NCBI RefSeq assembly: GCF_040744945.1
Contig: NZ_CP160453.1
Location: forward strand, 2,604,001 to 2,668,000
Reading direction: 5' to 3'
DNA length: 64,000 bases
Source of the DNA: Saccharothrix sp. HUAS TT1
GTDB taxonomy: Bacteria; Actinomycetota; Actinomycetes; Mycobacteriales; Pseudonocardiaceae
In this document: positions 23,719 to 29,664 of the stretch, piece after piece
How positions within the stretch are numbered: the stretch's first letter is position 1
How the letters are laid out: the number at the start of each line of letters is the position of its first letter
The notes under the pieces: model-generated
Databases searched by the model: none
Told to the model about the DNA's origin: nothing
Seen by the model: only the letters and a program-made list of their open reading frames with translations
Program-made: the position numbers and the translations under genes

Positions 23719-23775
23719 GAAACAGGGGGAGACCCCTGTCCGCAGGGCTGGCATCCCTGCGCTGATGAGCCTGCC
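23716..23775 (+). ncRNA. Hammerhead ribozyme (type II), copy 3
   Basis: GAAA and CTGATGA intact. Stem III CAGGGG/CCCCTG with GAGA tetraloop, cut after GUC at 23740. Stem I CGCAGGG/CCCTGCG with loop CTGGCAT. Stem II GGC/GCC; trailing TGCC can pair with loop GGCA. Next start (GTG 23795) is 54 nt after the cut. Confidence 0.9.
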
Positions 23776-23794
23776 GAGTTACGGGGGAATCGCA

Positions 23795-23989
23795 GTGGAG
23801 CTGAAGACCTGGCAAGTCGTGGGCGCGTTCGTGGCGTCCCTCCTGGTCGCGGTAGCCGTGGCGGTCGGCTTGGTGCTGGTCGTCTACGCCTACTCCCCAG
23901 CGACCGCAACGGGAGTGCTGTGCAAGGGCGGCATGACCGTCACCGAATCCGAGGGCTGGAGCTACGCAGCCTGCGTGCATCGGCGCTGA
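23795..23989 (+). CDS. Small single-span membrane protein, 64 aa
   Basis: The GTG at 23795 is chosen over an in-frame start at 23714 because the latter would lie within the ribozyme; ACGGGGG is nearby. VELKTWQVVG is followed by a membrane segment (AFVASLLVAVAVAVGLVLVV), then a short outer tail with two cysteines (VLCKGGM, YAACVHRR). Could be a superinfection-exclusion or holin-like protein, but nothing proves this. Confidence 0.7.
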   Translation: MELKTWQVVGAFVASLLVAVAVAVGLVLVVYAYSPATATGVLCKGGMTVTESEGWSYAACVHRR

Positions 23990-23995
23990 GCGACT

Positions 23996-24056
23996 GGCGA
24001 AACCGTCCGCCCGGACGGTCCGCGGGATTGGCATTCCCGCGCTGAGGATGCCTGCC
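23996..24056 (+). ncRNA. Hammerhead ribozyme (type II), copy 4 (divergent)
   Basis: GAAA; stem III CCGTCC/GGACGG with loop GCCC; cut after GUC at 24020. Stem I CGCGGGA/TCCCGCG with loop TTGGCAT; the last A-T pair replaces G-C, a compensatory change. The core is CTGAGGA (G at variable position 7) followed by an extra T before GCC. Activity possible but less sure than its neighbours. Confidence 0.8.
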
Positions 24057-24084
24057 AATTCAGCAATCGAGAGGTGTATTTGCC

Positions 24085-24648
24085 ATGCCCGGAATCACCG
24101 ACGTCCCCCTGGTGCGGGAAATCCTCGGGGGCGACCTGTTCAAGGCGATGGGCACTGCATTCGACCGGATCGAGTGGGCAGAGGACGAGATCCAGCGCGC
24201 GATGCGCCGGAACCCGGCGGAAGCGGACCTGCTCTACCACAGCTTCGAGCTCCTGAAGGCGACGCACGACCGAATGGACTCGGAGAGGGTGTTCCGGGCC
24301 CACTGCCGCGAGTTGCTCCAGCGCGTGGTCAACCGGGAGGACACCCGACCGGGGACTGCTGCGGAGGTGTGCTGCATCGCCTCGGACGCAAGCAAGGTGA
24401 CCCCGCTCAACACCAGCGCGGCCGGTCTCTACTTCCGCATGTGGCAGAAGGCGTTCCCGGACCTCGTCCCCGCGATCGAGAGCGACCTCCCGCACTACGA
24501 AGCGCTGAAGGGGTCGCAGATCGACGACCTGGAGGCGGAATCCCGCCGGAAGCTCGCGGTCGCGGAGCGCGTCCTGGGCGAAATCGAGTGCGGCGGTTGG
24601 CACAACGGCGACCGCGTGCAGTGCAAGTACGTCGGCGACACCGACTGA
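24085..24648 (+). CDS. Early phage protein of unknown function, 187 aa
   Basis: ATG at 24085 after GAGAGG. Helical throughout (GTAFDRIEWAEDEIQRAMRR, LLYHSFELLKATHDRMDSER), with cysteines near residues 95 (VCCIASD) and 175. No known domain is recognised. Bounded by hammerheads 4 and 5; the following ribozyme starts 1 nt after its stop. Confidence 0.75.
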   Translation: MPGITDVPLVREILGGDLFKAMGTAFDRIEWAEDEIQRAMRRNPAEADLLYHSFELLKATHDRMDSERVFRAHCRELLQRVVNREDTRPGTAAEVCCIASDASKVTPLNTSAAGLYFRMWQKAFPDLVPAIESDLPHYEALKGSQIDDLEAESRRKLAVAERVLGEIECGGWHNGDRVQCKYVGDTD

Positions 24649-24649
24649 C

Positions 24650-24709
24650 GGCGAAACAGGGGGAGACCCCTGTCCGCAGGGCTGGCATCCCTGCGCTGAT
24701 GAGCCTGCC
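24650..24709 (+). ncRNA. Hammerhead ribozyme (type II), copy 5
   Basis: GAAA and CTGATGA intact; same stems as copy 3 (CAGGGG-GAGA-CCCCTG; CGCAGGG/CCCTGCG, loop CTGGCAT). Cut after GUC at 24674; next ATG 52 nt later. Trailing TGCC present. Confidence 0.9.
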
Positions 24710-24726
24710 GAGACGAGGGGAATCGA

Positions 24727-25263
24727 ATGGACGCAAGGGCCAAGGCGCGGCGAGGTCTCCTCGACCAGCACGCCGCCCTCGTGGACTGGGCGCGGGAGTA
24801 CCGCCGGATGGGCATCCGCGACGGGGTTCACCGCGCGCTGCAACTCGCAGCCCAGATCCGGATCTCCCTCCTGGAGGAGTGGACGACCGACCAGATGATC
24901 GCCGGTCGCGGCCTGGGCGCCCACCCGTGGGACTGCACGTGCGGCGTCTGCTTCCGGGCCTACGTCCAGACCGTCTGGGAAGGGCCCAGCGGGTACGCAC
25001 CGCTGATCTACCGGGACTGGCTCGACGCCACCCTGGCCGAACGGCGCGAGGTCCGGCTCGAAGCGGAGATGCGGAGAAGACCGCGCTACACGGTCGGGCG
25101 CGTTCCGATGGGGCGCGGGTGGGGTGTCTACGACAACCGCCCCGATCCCGTCTTCCCCGACGACGAGAACGCCCCGCCCGAGTACCGGCACTGGCACTCC
25201 ACGGACTACGGCTGGCGCGGCGAAGCGCAGGGGGTCGCGGACCGCCTGAACGCCCGGAGCTAA
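24727..25263 (+). CDS. Early phage protein with CxCxxC motif, 178 aa
   Basis: ATG at 24727 after GAGGGG. Begins basic and helical (MDARAKARRGLLDQHAALVD). Residues about 55-80 contain HPWDCTCGVCFRAYVQTVW, a possible metal site. The end is aromatic and charged (APPEYRHWHSTDYGWRGEAQ). Unknown function; the Cys cluster suggests a nucleic-acid-binding or regulatory protein. Confidence 0.75.
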   Translation: MDARAKARRGLLDQHAALVDWAREYRRMGIRDGVHRALQLAAQIRISLLEEWTTDQMIAGRGLGAHPWDCTCGVCFRAYVQTVWEGPSGYAPLIYRDWLDATLAERREVRLEAEMRRRPRYTVGRVPMGRGWGVYDNRPDPVFPDDENAPPEYRHWHSTDYGWRGEAQGVADRLNARS

Positions 25264-25265
25264 CT

Positions 25266-25323
25266 GGCGAAACCCCCTGGCGGGGGTCCGCAGGGCTGGC
25301 ATCCCTGCGCTGATGAGCCTGCC
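25266..25323 (+). ncRNA. Hammerhead ribozyme (type II), copy 6
   Basis: GAAA and CTGATGA intact. Stem III CCCCC/GGGGG with loop TGGC; cut after GUC at 25288. Stem I CGCAGGG/CCCTGCG, loop CTGGCAT, trailing TGCC. Starts 2 nt after the upstream stop. Confidence 0.9.
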
Positions 25324-25346
25324 AATTCACCCGCGAGGGGAACCCC

Positions 25347-26105
25347 ATGAGTACTGAGGTTGCGATCTGGCACGCCTACTCCCCGGAGCAGTACGCCAAG
25401 ACGGTGGAGCTGTGGGGGCGCCTGCTGGACAGCCACCGGATCAGCCTGACCGAGGACCGGTACAACCGCGGCCTGGAGAAGGTCGAGCCGGAGCACCTGT
25501 ACGCGCTGGTCATGAGCGACGGCGCCGCGACGCGCGACTACGACGCCGTGACCGTGATCGTGGCCTCGCACTCCGACTACCACGGCGACGAGTACGACGC
25601 CGTGAACGTGGGCGAGCTGATCGACACGCACGGCCTGAACGAGAACGAGCTGTCCAAGGGGTACCGGGCGGCGTGGGTCCAGCTCGGAGAGCTCCCGACC
25701 GTCACCGACGACCCGATCGACGTGGGCATCGAGAGACTGGAGGCCCTGGTCAAGCTGGTCGAGGCGTTGACCCAGGGCGACGTCGTGTGCCTCAACGACG
25801 AGGCGCTGGAGGAGTACCGCCAGGACCGGATCGCGGCGGCGTGGAGCGACTTCTACGCCCGTGAGGTGTCCCACGAGCTGGAGCACCTCACCGGCTACAA
25901 CGCGGACGACCTCGGGTTCACCGACGACCAGGTCCGGGACATCTACCTCGGGTTCGAGGACAACGACTGGCAGTTCAGCGACTCGAACACCGTCACCAAC
26001 CACGCCCACGAGGACACGGTCGACCACGTGATCGACACCATCCGCGACGCCTGGCGCGCGGTCGCGGTCGACCCCGAGCAGACCTCCCTGCCCATCGCCT
26101 CCTGA
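25347..26105 (+). CDS. Early phage protein of unknown function, 252 aa
   Basis: ATG at 25347 preceded by GAGGGG. Very acidic (many Asp/Glu, no cluster of basic residues), with SDGAATRDYDAVTVIVASHS, YNADDLGFTDDQVRDIYLGF and a C-terminal QTSLPIAS. Acidic, soluble early phage proteins can be DNA mimics or host-enzyme inhibitors, but no diagnostic feature is seen. Confidence 0.75.
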   Translation: MSTEVAIWHAYSPEQYAKTVELWGRLLDSHRISLTEDRYNRGLEKVEPEHLYALVMSDGAATRDYDAVTVIVASHSDYHGDEYDAVNVGELIDTHGLNENELSKGYRAAWVQLGELPTVTDDPIDVGIERLEALVKLVEALTQGDVVCLNDEALEEYRQDRIAAAWSDFYAREVSHELEHLTGYNADDLGFTDDQVRDIYLGFEDNDWQFSDSNTVTNHAHEDTVDHVIDTIRDAWRAVAVDPEQTSLPIAS

Positions 26106-26108
26106 TCC

Positions 26109-26169
26109 GGCGAAACCGTCCACACCGGACGGTCCCGAGGGCTGGCATCCCTCGGCTGATGAGCCTGCC
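26109..26169 (+). ncRNA. Hammerhead ribozyme (type II), copy 7
   Basis: GAAA and CTGATGA intact. Stem III CCGTCC/GGACGG with loop ACACC; cut after GUC at 26134. Stem I CCGAGGG/CCCTCGG, loop CTGGCAT; GCC-TGCC follows. Next ATG 51 nt after the cut. Confidence 0.9.
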
Positions 26170-26185
26170 AACGAGGACGGACGAC

Positions 26186-26320
26186 ATGGACGACTACGAG
26201 GACGAAACCGCGACGTGCCGCACGGACGGATGCGACGGCGACCCGGACGACGGCGAGGGCTACGACGGGTTCTGCGGCAACTGCGCCGATTGCCTGGAGG
26301 CAGAGGGCCACTGGGGCTGA
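26186..26320 (+). CDS. Small acidic zinc-ribbon-like protein, 44 aa
   Basis: ATG at 26186 after GAGGACGGACG. The peptide begins MDDYEDETATCRTDGCDGDP and contains FCGNCADCLE, giving CxxxxC and CxxCxxC spacing for a small metal site. It lies between hammerheads 7 and 8 with the standard spacing on both sides (51 nt after a cut, stop 2 nt before the next element), which supports that it is real. Confidence 0.75.
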   Translation: MDDYEDETATCRTDGCDGDPDDGEGYDGFCGNCADCLEAEGHWG

Positions 26321-26322
26321 CT

Positions 26323-26382
26323 GGCGAAACCGCCGTGCTGGGCGGTCCCGAGGGCTGGCATCCCTCGGCTGATGAGCCTGCC
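26323..26382 (+). ncRNA. Hammerhead ribozyme (type II), copy 8
   Basis: GAAA and CTGATGA intact. Stem III CCGCC/GGCGG with loop GTGCTG; cut after GUC at 26347. Stem I CCGAGGG/CCCTCGG, loop CTGGCAT; GCC-TGCC follows. Next ATG 51 nt after the cut. Confidence 0.9.
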
Positions 26383-26398
26383 AACGAGGAGGGACCAC

Positions 26399-26806
26399 AT
26401 GAGCGAGACGCCCAAGCCCAAGGGGCTCGGCCTGGATTTCTACCGCTCCGCGCGAGGCGGGGACTACACGCTCGGCGGGATCTCCGGGCGCTTCGACCAG
26501 TGCGTGCTGATCGGCATCATCAACCACACCAGCGCGCGACTCACGGGCCAGCCCCCCGCACCGCAGCCGCTACCCAAGCTCAGCCAGGTCGTCGAGCCGA
26601 GGCCCGACGCTCCGGCGGTCTACCTGGTGATGGGCAAGCACGGCCCGAACGACCGGTTCATCATCCCGGCCGACCAGGAGACGTGGCAGCCGGACACCCG
26701 CTGGTGGATGCACGGGGGCAACTTCGCGGACACCACCGACTCCCGGTTCGACGCCCTGCTTCCGGGCGGGTTCGCGGTCCGCGTCCACGACCGCCACGAG
26801 GGCTGA
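26399..26806 (+). CDS. Early phage protein of unknown function, 135 aa
   Basis: ATG at 26399 after GAGGAGGGA. Residues about 20-50 (GGDYTLGGISGRFDQCVLIG) and 90-115 (QETWQPDTRWWMHGGNFADT) form a beta-rich, Trp-rich protein. Small proteins of this type occur in actinophage early regions without known function. Isolated by hammerheads 8 and 9. Confidence 0.72.
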   Translation: MSETPKPKGLGLDFYRSARGGDYTLGGISGRFDQCVLIGIINHTSARLTGQPPAPQPLPKLSQVVEPRPDAPAVYLVMGKHGPNDRFIIPADQETWQPDTRWWMHGGNFADTTDSRFDALLPGGFAVRVHDRHEG

Positions 26807-26812
26807 ACGCAC

Positions 26813-26870
26813 GGCGAAACCCCCTGTCGGGGGTCCTGGGGGCTGGCATCCCCCGGCTGACGAGCCTGCC
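26813..26870 (+). ncRNA. Hammerhead ribozyme (type II), copy 9
   Basis: GAAA and CTGACGA (allowed C at position 7). Stem III CCCCC/GGGGG with loop TGTC; cut after GUC at 26835. Stem I CTGGGGG/CCCCCGG with one G.U; loop CTGGCAT; GCC-TGCC follows. Next ATG 52 nt after the cut. Confidence 0.9.
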
Positions 26871-26887
26871 GAGAACAGGGGAACACC

Positions 26888-27277
26888 ATGCAGGACAACG
26901 AGTTCGACCGCAACGTGATCACCGACGAGAACGTGGACGAGATCATGGACACGGCCGGATACGGCATCACCTACTGGGCCACCAGCCCGACCGAGGGGCA
27001 GCTCGCGAAGGCGCCCGAGGACACCTCGTTCGTGATCGTGGAGGACGAGGAGGACGGGAGCGGCGAGGTCCACTACCTGACCCGCGACCACATCCGCGAC
27101 GCCTTCCTGAAGATCCTCGGGCCCGAGCAGACGCTCGTGAACGACAGAGTGCAGGGCTACCTCCTCGCCGCCTGGCGGGACCGCGACGGCGAGGGCATCG
27201 ACACGACCCACGTCGACAGCGACGCGGCCGACTGCATCGTGCAGGTCGCCGCCTTCGGACGACTGGTCTACGGCTGA
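26888..27277 (+). CDS. Early phage protein of unknown function, 129 aa
   Basis: ATG at 26888 after ACAGGGGAA. Acidic; contains IMDTAGYGITYWATSPTEGQ, FVIVEDEEDGSGEVHYLTRD and VDSDAADCIVQVAAFGRLVYG, a pattern seen in conserved small actinophage proteins. Its stop overlaps the start of a 12-codon ORF, so the two share one ribozyme-bounded mRNA unit. Confidence 0.75.
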   Translation: MQDNEFDRNVITDENVDEIMDTAGYGITYWATSPTEGQLAKAPEDTSFVIVEDEEDGSGEVHYLTRDHIRDAFLKILGPEQTLVNDRVQGYLLAAWRDRDGEGIDTTHVDSDAADCIVQVAAFGRLVYG

Positions 27278-27315
27278 TGCTCCCGACCCTCCAGGACCAG
27301 TGGTTCTTCAGATGA
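27277..27315 (+). CDS. Candidate 12-residue mini-gene A (MLPTLQDQWFFR)
   Basis: ATG overlaps the preceding TGA (TGATG), allowing coupled translation. The stop is 3 nt before hammerhead 10, matching the 0-6 nt rule of all other copies; without this ORF the gap would be 41 nt. It shares M-x-P-x-x-Q-x-Q-W and exact length with the mini-gene at 28029. Confidence 0.55.
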   Translation: MLPTLQDQWFFR

Positions 27316-27318
27316 CCC

Positions 27319-27380
27319 GGCGAAACCGCCCCCCGCGGGGCGGTCCCGAGGGCTGGCATCCCTCGGCTGACGAGCCTGCC
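27319..27380 (+). ncRNA. Hammerhead ribozyme (type II), copy 10
   Basis: GAAA and CTGACGA. Stem III CCGCCCC/GGGGCGG with loop CCGC; cut after GUC at 27345. Stem I CCGAGGG/CCCTCGG, loop CTGGCAT; GCC-TGCC follows. Next ATG 54 nt after the cut. Confidence 0.9.
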
Positions 27381-27399
27381 GAACGAGAGGAGAGCGGCC

Positions 27400-27654
27400 A
27401 TGCGCAAGCGGCTGCTGTGGAGAATCCCGGCCCTCGCCTTCGCGGCGAGCCTGGCCGTGGCGAGCGTGGCGACCGTCCCGTGGGGCGAGCCGCAGGAGGA
27501 CGACCCCAACTGGAACTGCCGCACGATGGGCAACCACGACTGCGGCTTCCCCGACCCCGACGACACCGGCGTCGTGATCCTCGTGCACTTCGACGAGCGC
27601 GGCGAGCCGGTCAGCGTCCGCAAGCGCGTCCTGCCCGGCCAGGTGCAGCGATGA
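27400..27654 (+). CDS. Small exported phage protein, 84 aa
   Basis: ATG at 27400 after GAGAGGAGAG. A basic start (MRKRLLWR) and hydrophobic run (IPALAFAASLAVASVATVPW) form a signal peptide or anchor. The mature part has two cysteines (NWNCRTMGNHDCGF) that may form a disulfide. An envelope role during lysogeny or infection is possible. Its stop overlaps the next start (ATGA). Confidence 0.7.
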   Translation: MRKRLLWRIPALAFAASLAVASVATVPWGEPQEDDPNWNCRTMGNHDCGFPDPDDTGVVILVHFDERGEPVSVRKRVLPGQVQR

Positions 27655-27944
27655 CCGCCCCGGCCGAGGTCGCCAAGGCGGCGCCCGTGCCCGAGCGGGT
27701 CGGCACGTACCGAGTGGTCGCGCATTACGACTTCCTGGGCCTGGGGGAGCGCATCCTCCTGCTGGCGAAGCCCAGCGGCCTGGGCCTGGACTACGCGACC
27801 GGTTCCGTGTCGGTGTTCGCCGACACCCCGACCTACTGGTTCGGGAGCAAGGACTTCAACGGCATCTCGACGGAGGTCAACCTCCGCAACGCGACTCGCG
27901 ACTTCTTCCAGCGCATCCACGGGCGCATCGCCGCGGCCGGTTGA
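27651..27944 (+). CDS. Early phage protein of unknown function, 97 aa
   Basis: ATG overlaps the preceding stop (ATGA), one of the few junctions in this stretch without a hammerhead, so it is presumably co-translated with the exported protein. Contains GTYRVVAHYDFLGLGERILL and TYWFGSKDFNGISTEVNLRN. No domain recognised. Confidence 0.72.
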   Translation: MTAPAEVAKAAPVPERVGTYRVVAHYDFLGLGERILLLAKPSGLGLDYATGSVSVFADTPTYWFGSKDFNGISTEVNLRNATRDFFQRIHGRIAAAG

Positions 27945-27949
27945 TCTAC

Positions 27950-28005
27950 GGCGAAACCCCGCGAGGGGTACGGCGGGCTGGCATCCCGCCGCCGACGAGC
28001 CTGCC
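27950..28005 (+). ncRNA. Hammerhead ribozyme (type II), copy 11 (variant)
   Basis: GAAA; stem III CCCC/GGGG with GCGA tetraloop. Cleavage triplet is GUA instead of GUC (cut after 27970), which is allowed. Stem I CGGCGGG/CCCGCCG, loop CTGGCAT. The core is CCGACGA with C for the invariant U4; GCC-TGCC follows. Likely slow or inactive. Precedes the mini-gene at 28029. Confidence 0.78.
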
Positions 28006-28028
28006 GCCGAGCGAGAGGAGAGCCAGCA

Positions 28029-28067
28029 ATGCAGCCGATCAGGCAGCACCAGTGGCACCCGTTATGA
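28029..28067 (+). CDS. Candidate 12-residue mini-gene B (MQPIRQHQWHPL)
   Basis: ATG has a strong GAGAGGAGAG box and lies 58 nt after the predicted cut of hammerhead 11. The stop is 3 nt before hammerhead 12. It is the only ORF between the two ribozymes. Shares Pro3, Gln6, Gln8 and Trp9 and exact length with the mini-gene at 27277. Confidence 0.62.
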   Translation: MQPIRQHQWHPL

Positions 28068-28070
28068 CCA

Positions 28071-28133
28071 GGCGAAACCGCCCCCTTTGGGGGTGGTCCG
28101 CAGGGCTGGCATCCCTGCGCTGATGAGCCTGCC
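28071..28133 (+). ncRNA. Hammerhead ribozyme (type II), copy 12
   Basis: GAAA and CTGATGA intact. Stem III CCGCCCCC/GGGGGTGG (one G.U) with TTT loop; cut after GUC at 28098. Stem I CGCAGGG/CCCTGCG, loop CTGGCAT; GCC-TGCC follows. Next ATG 56 nt after the cut. Confidence 0.9.
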
Positions 28134-28154
28134 GTGAGCAAGGGGGAACGACCC

Positions 28155-29066
28155 ATGACGACCACAGAGCTGCTCACCCCGGCCTACCGGGTGCGGATCG
28201 AGCGGGACGACGACGCCGAGAACCCGCGCCTGACCTTCGAGCAGACGTCGCACGTGATCACGGTCGACGCCAACAGGTCCATCCCGGTCGACGAGGACTT
28301 CGGCCCGCTGGCCGACCAGTGGCGCAGCCTGGAGGAGCGGTACGCCAGGGGCCGCGCGATGGCGATCTTCGTCAGGTACGCGCAGGCCGTGCACGGGGCG
28401 ACCGTGCTGCTCGACACCGCGCACTACGACGGGGCCCGCGCGATCTGGTACCTGCTGCCCGAGGACGTGAACCTCGCCTACGCCCCCGAGGGACTCCAGG
28501 CGTACGCGATGAAGATCCTGGAGGCCGAGCGCACCGAGTACCGCGCGTGGGCCCGCGGCGAGGTGCTCAAATACGTGATCGAGCGCCTGGTCACCTGGAG
28601 CAGCCCCGAACTGGGCACCACCCGGCAGACGTGGGAGCTGGTCGAGGAGCACGGGGGCTACGAGTCCGAGGCCGAGGCCGAACGTGAGGCGCAGCAAGCG
28701 ATCGACGCGCTGACCACCGAGCCCGAGGACGGCGGCGACGACGAGAGCGACGCTCCCAGCCCGCGCGTGGCGCAGGTGCCCGAGAAGGTGTGGCAGGCCG
28801 TCGTCGCCGGGCCCGGCCACCTGAAGAACATCGTCGAGGCGACGAGCTCCGATCAGCCGGACTGGAACGTGACGACGCTGGTCGGCGACGTCGTCATCAC
28901 CGTGACCGAGACGGTGCGCGCGGTCGACGACGAGCGCCTGGCCGCCACGCTCCGAGAGATGCGCAACGAGACCCCGGCCCGCCCGTGGGAGGGCGGCTGG
29001 AACAGCGCGCTCGACGCCCTCCTGAAGACGGTGGAGACGCGCATCCGGGAGCGCAAGCGCAGATGA
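28155..29066 (+). CDS. Early phage protein of unknown function, 303 aa
   Basis: The ATG at 28155 follows AAGGGGG; an earlier in-frame start at 28134 would overlap the ribozyme. The largest gene of the ribozyme train. The N-terminal half is mixed alpha/beta (YRVRIERDDDAENPRLTFEQ, WRSLEERYARGRAMAIFVRY). A Glu/Asp-rich linker (residues about 175-205) precedes a second domain (VAQVPEKVWQAVVAGPGHLK). No known catalytic motif recognised. Confidence 0.75.
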   Translation: MTTTELLTPAYRVRIERDDDAENPRLTFEQTSHVITVDANRSIPVDEDFGPLADQWRSLEERYARGRAMAIFVRYAQAVHGATVLLDTAHYDGARAIWYLLPEDVNLAYAPEGLQAYAMKILEAERTEYRAWARGEVLKYVIERLVTWSSPELGTTRQTWELVEEHGGYESEAEAEREAQQAIDALTTEPEDGGDDESDAPSPRVAQVPEKVWQAVVAGPGHLKNIVEATSSDQPDWNVTTLVGDVVITVTETVRAVDDERLAATLREMRNETPARPWEGGWNSALDALLKTVETRIRERKRR

Positions 29067-29126
29067 GGCGAAACCCGGCTGACGCCGGGTCCGCGGGGCT
29101 GGCATCCCCGCGCTGACGAGCCTGCC
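29067..29126 (+). ncRNA. Hammerhead ribozyme (type II), copy 13
   Basis: GAAA and CTGACGA. Stem III CCCGGC/GCCGGG with loop TGAC; cut after GUC at 29091. Stem I CGCGGGG/CCCCGCG, loop CTGGCAT; GCC-TGCC follows. Begins at the base following the TGA stop. Next ATG 52 nt after the cut. Confidence 0.9.
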
Positions 29127-29143
29127 GAGACGAGGGGAACAAG

Positions 29144-29587
29144 ATGACCAAGGCCAGTGAGGCGAGGGGCAACTTCGGCGGCCTGTGCTACACGCCGGGC
29201 TGCCCGGAGACCGACGCGATGGGGTCCTCGATCTACCACGCGGGCAACGACCGCAACCGGTGCAACGGGTGCCTCGACGCGATCAGCGTCCTGATCCCGG
29301 CCATTCCGCAGGAGGCATGGCGCCTGCGGCTGGTGAACGACGAGGCGATGAGCGCCTACGTGCGCCACGTCGTCACGCTGCCCTACAAAGGGCTGCGCGA
29401 GCGCGCGGCGCCCCTGCTGGAGCGCAAGGAGCGCGCGTACCAGGACTTCGCACGCCTGGCGCGTGTGGCGGGGGACGGAGCGCTTGTGCGCGACCTCGTT
29501 GCGCGCATCGTCGAGGTGCCGCACCTGGTGATCGACTCGACGATCACGAACTTCTGGGTCCGCCACTTCAACGAGTCGACGAGATGA
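29144..29587 (+). CDS. Early phage protein with zinc-ribbon-like start, 147 aa
   Basis: ATG at 29144 after GAGGGGAA. The first 45 residues hold two Cys pairs (LCYTPGCPE and NRCNGCLDA) that could bind zinc. The rest is helical (RHVVTLPYKGLRERAAPLLE). Ends ESTR with the stop abutting hammerhead 14. Function unknown; nucleic-acid binding is possible. Confidence 0.72.
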   Translation: MTKASEARGNFGGLCYTPGCPETDAMGSSIYHAGNDRNRCNGCLDAISVLIPAIPQEAWRLRLVNDEAMSAYVRHVVTLPYKGLRERAAPLLERKERAYQDFARLARVAGDGALVRDLVARIVEVPHLVIDSTITNFWVRHFNESTR

Positions 29588-29647
29588 GGCGAAACCCGGC
29601 GCGAGCCGGGTCCGGTGGGGTGGCATCCCACCGCTGACGAGCCTGCC
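29588..29647 (+). ncRNA. Hammerhead ribozyme (type II), copy 14
   Basis: GAAA and CTGACGA. Stem III CCCGGC/GCCGGG with GCGA tetraloop; cut after GUC at 29612. Stem I CGGTGGG/CCCACCG with loop GTGGCAT; GCC-TGCC follows. Begins at the base following the TGA stop. Last copy of the array; next start (GTG 29665) is 52 nt after the cut. Confidence 0.9.
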
Positions 29648-29664
29648 ATGAGGAGGAGTGCCTA

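Noticed and set aside
26215..27315. Long open frame of 366 codons across several early genes
   Set aside because: It runs through three hammerheads and out of frame over good genes. Only its last 13 codons (27277-27315) coincide with a candidate mini-gene.
22539..29647. CRISPR array or simple palindromic (REP/BIME) repeats
   Set aside because: The elements are 500-900 bp apart with genes between them, the arms vary while keeping base pairing, and invariant bases match the hammerhead core rather than a repeat-spacer plan.
22539..29647. Riboswitches or intrinsic terminators in each gene gap
   Set aside because: No T-run follows the hairpins, and the invariant GAAA and CUGAYGA with U-H at the junction fit a cleaving ribozyme better than a ligand sensor.
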